Source: Chara braunii (lineage: Eukaryota > Streptophyta > Charophyceae > Charales > Characeae). Taken from it: 29,151 nucleotides of DNA. Made by a program: the position numbers and the translations under genes. Positions 29,079-29,151 of this stretch are shown piece after piece. The DNA lies in NCBI GenBank assembly GCA_003427395.1, contig BFEA01000402.1, positions 989,636-1,018,786 of the forward strand, read 5' to 3'. Every line of letters begins with the position of its first letter. Positions within the stretch are counted from its first letter, which is position 1. Under the pieces are notes generated by a model that did no database searches, was not told the DNA's origin, and saw only the letters and a list, made by a program, of their open reading frames with translations.

Positions 29079-29151
29079 AAGGGAGGGGGGGGGAGTAGGG
29101 GTTAATGGTGAGGTCGAATATGGTAGGGTATAATGTGATGTGGGGTATGGA
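29079..29151 (-). other. Probable 5' UTR start of LINE C (cut by window edge)
   Basis: Pyrimidine-rich on the minus strand, it lies immediately upstream of the ORF1 ATG. The element's 5' end is outside the window. Confidence 0.4.

Overview
This window is eukaryotic repeat-rich DNA, most likely from a streptophyte (green-lineage) genome with heavy transposon load. The clearest taxonomic clue is a U6 snRNA copy with the green-plant type 5' stem (GUCC-UUCG-GGAC) and plant-type 3' end. The LINE and Ty3/gypsy protein style reminds me of the charophyte alga Chara, but that is recognition from memory, not proof. I see no intact host gene. One probable host exon with a Tudor/Agenet-like domain lies on the minus strand at 8472-8710.

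Layout. 1-491: left flank with a 35-G run. 492-7983: a LINE with perfect 16-bp target-site duplications (TSDs), truncated inside ORF1. Its ORF2 (endonuclease, reverse transcriptase, C-terminal zinc motif) is one continuous 4.58-kb frame interrupted only by four stop codons. 7984-9074: flank with the Tudor-like exon and a CA microsatellite. 9075-22116: an old, decayed Ty3/gypsy element. It has LTR-like repeats at both ends, a tRNA-iMet-like primer-binding site, gag, protease, RT, RNase H, integrase and a chromodomain-like tail. These are followed by a run of minisatellites with mostly 41-42 bp periods, then a decayed extra open reading frame of unknown family with an intron-like acceptor just before the 3' LTR.

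Three later insertions sit inside the gypsy pol. A 436-bp poly(A) retroposon lies at 12796-13231 with 17-bp TSDs. A solo LTR of another element lies at 14613-15742 with 5-bp TSDs and TGTTACAT/ATGTAACA ends. An AT-rich insert of about 390 bp lies at about 16735-17126. The retroposon's 3' end resembles the 3' end of the LINE at 492-7983, which suggests a LINE-SINE style partnership.

From about 22530 to 25670 runs a second, more decayed LINE of the same broad family. A full-length U6 snRNA retrocopy with A-tail and 8-bp TSD is inserted in its ORF2 at 23191-23312. From 26631 to the right edge, a minus-strand LINE ORF1 (gag-like, CCHC knuckle) lies tail-to-tail with it, with no ORF2 visible. The gap between them holds two copies of a GC-rich palindromic motif and a long A-run.

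The window reads as a nested archive of retrotransposition, with LINE machinery probably responsible for the retroposon and the U6 copy. At least one of the single N characters (21742) marks an unmerged contig overlap, so some local structures may be assembly artefacts.
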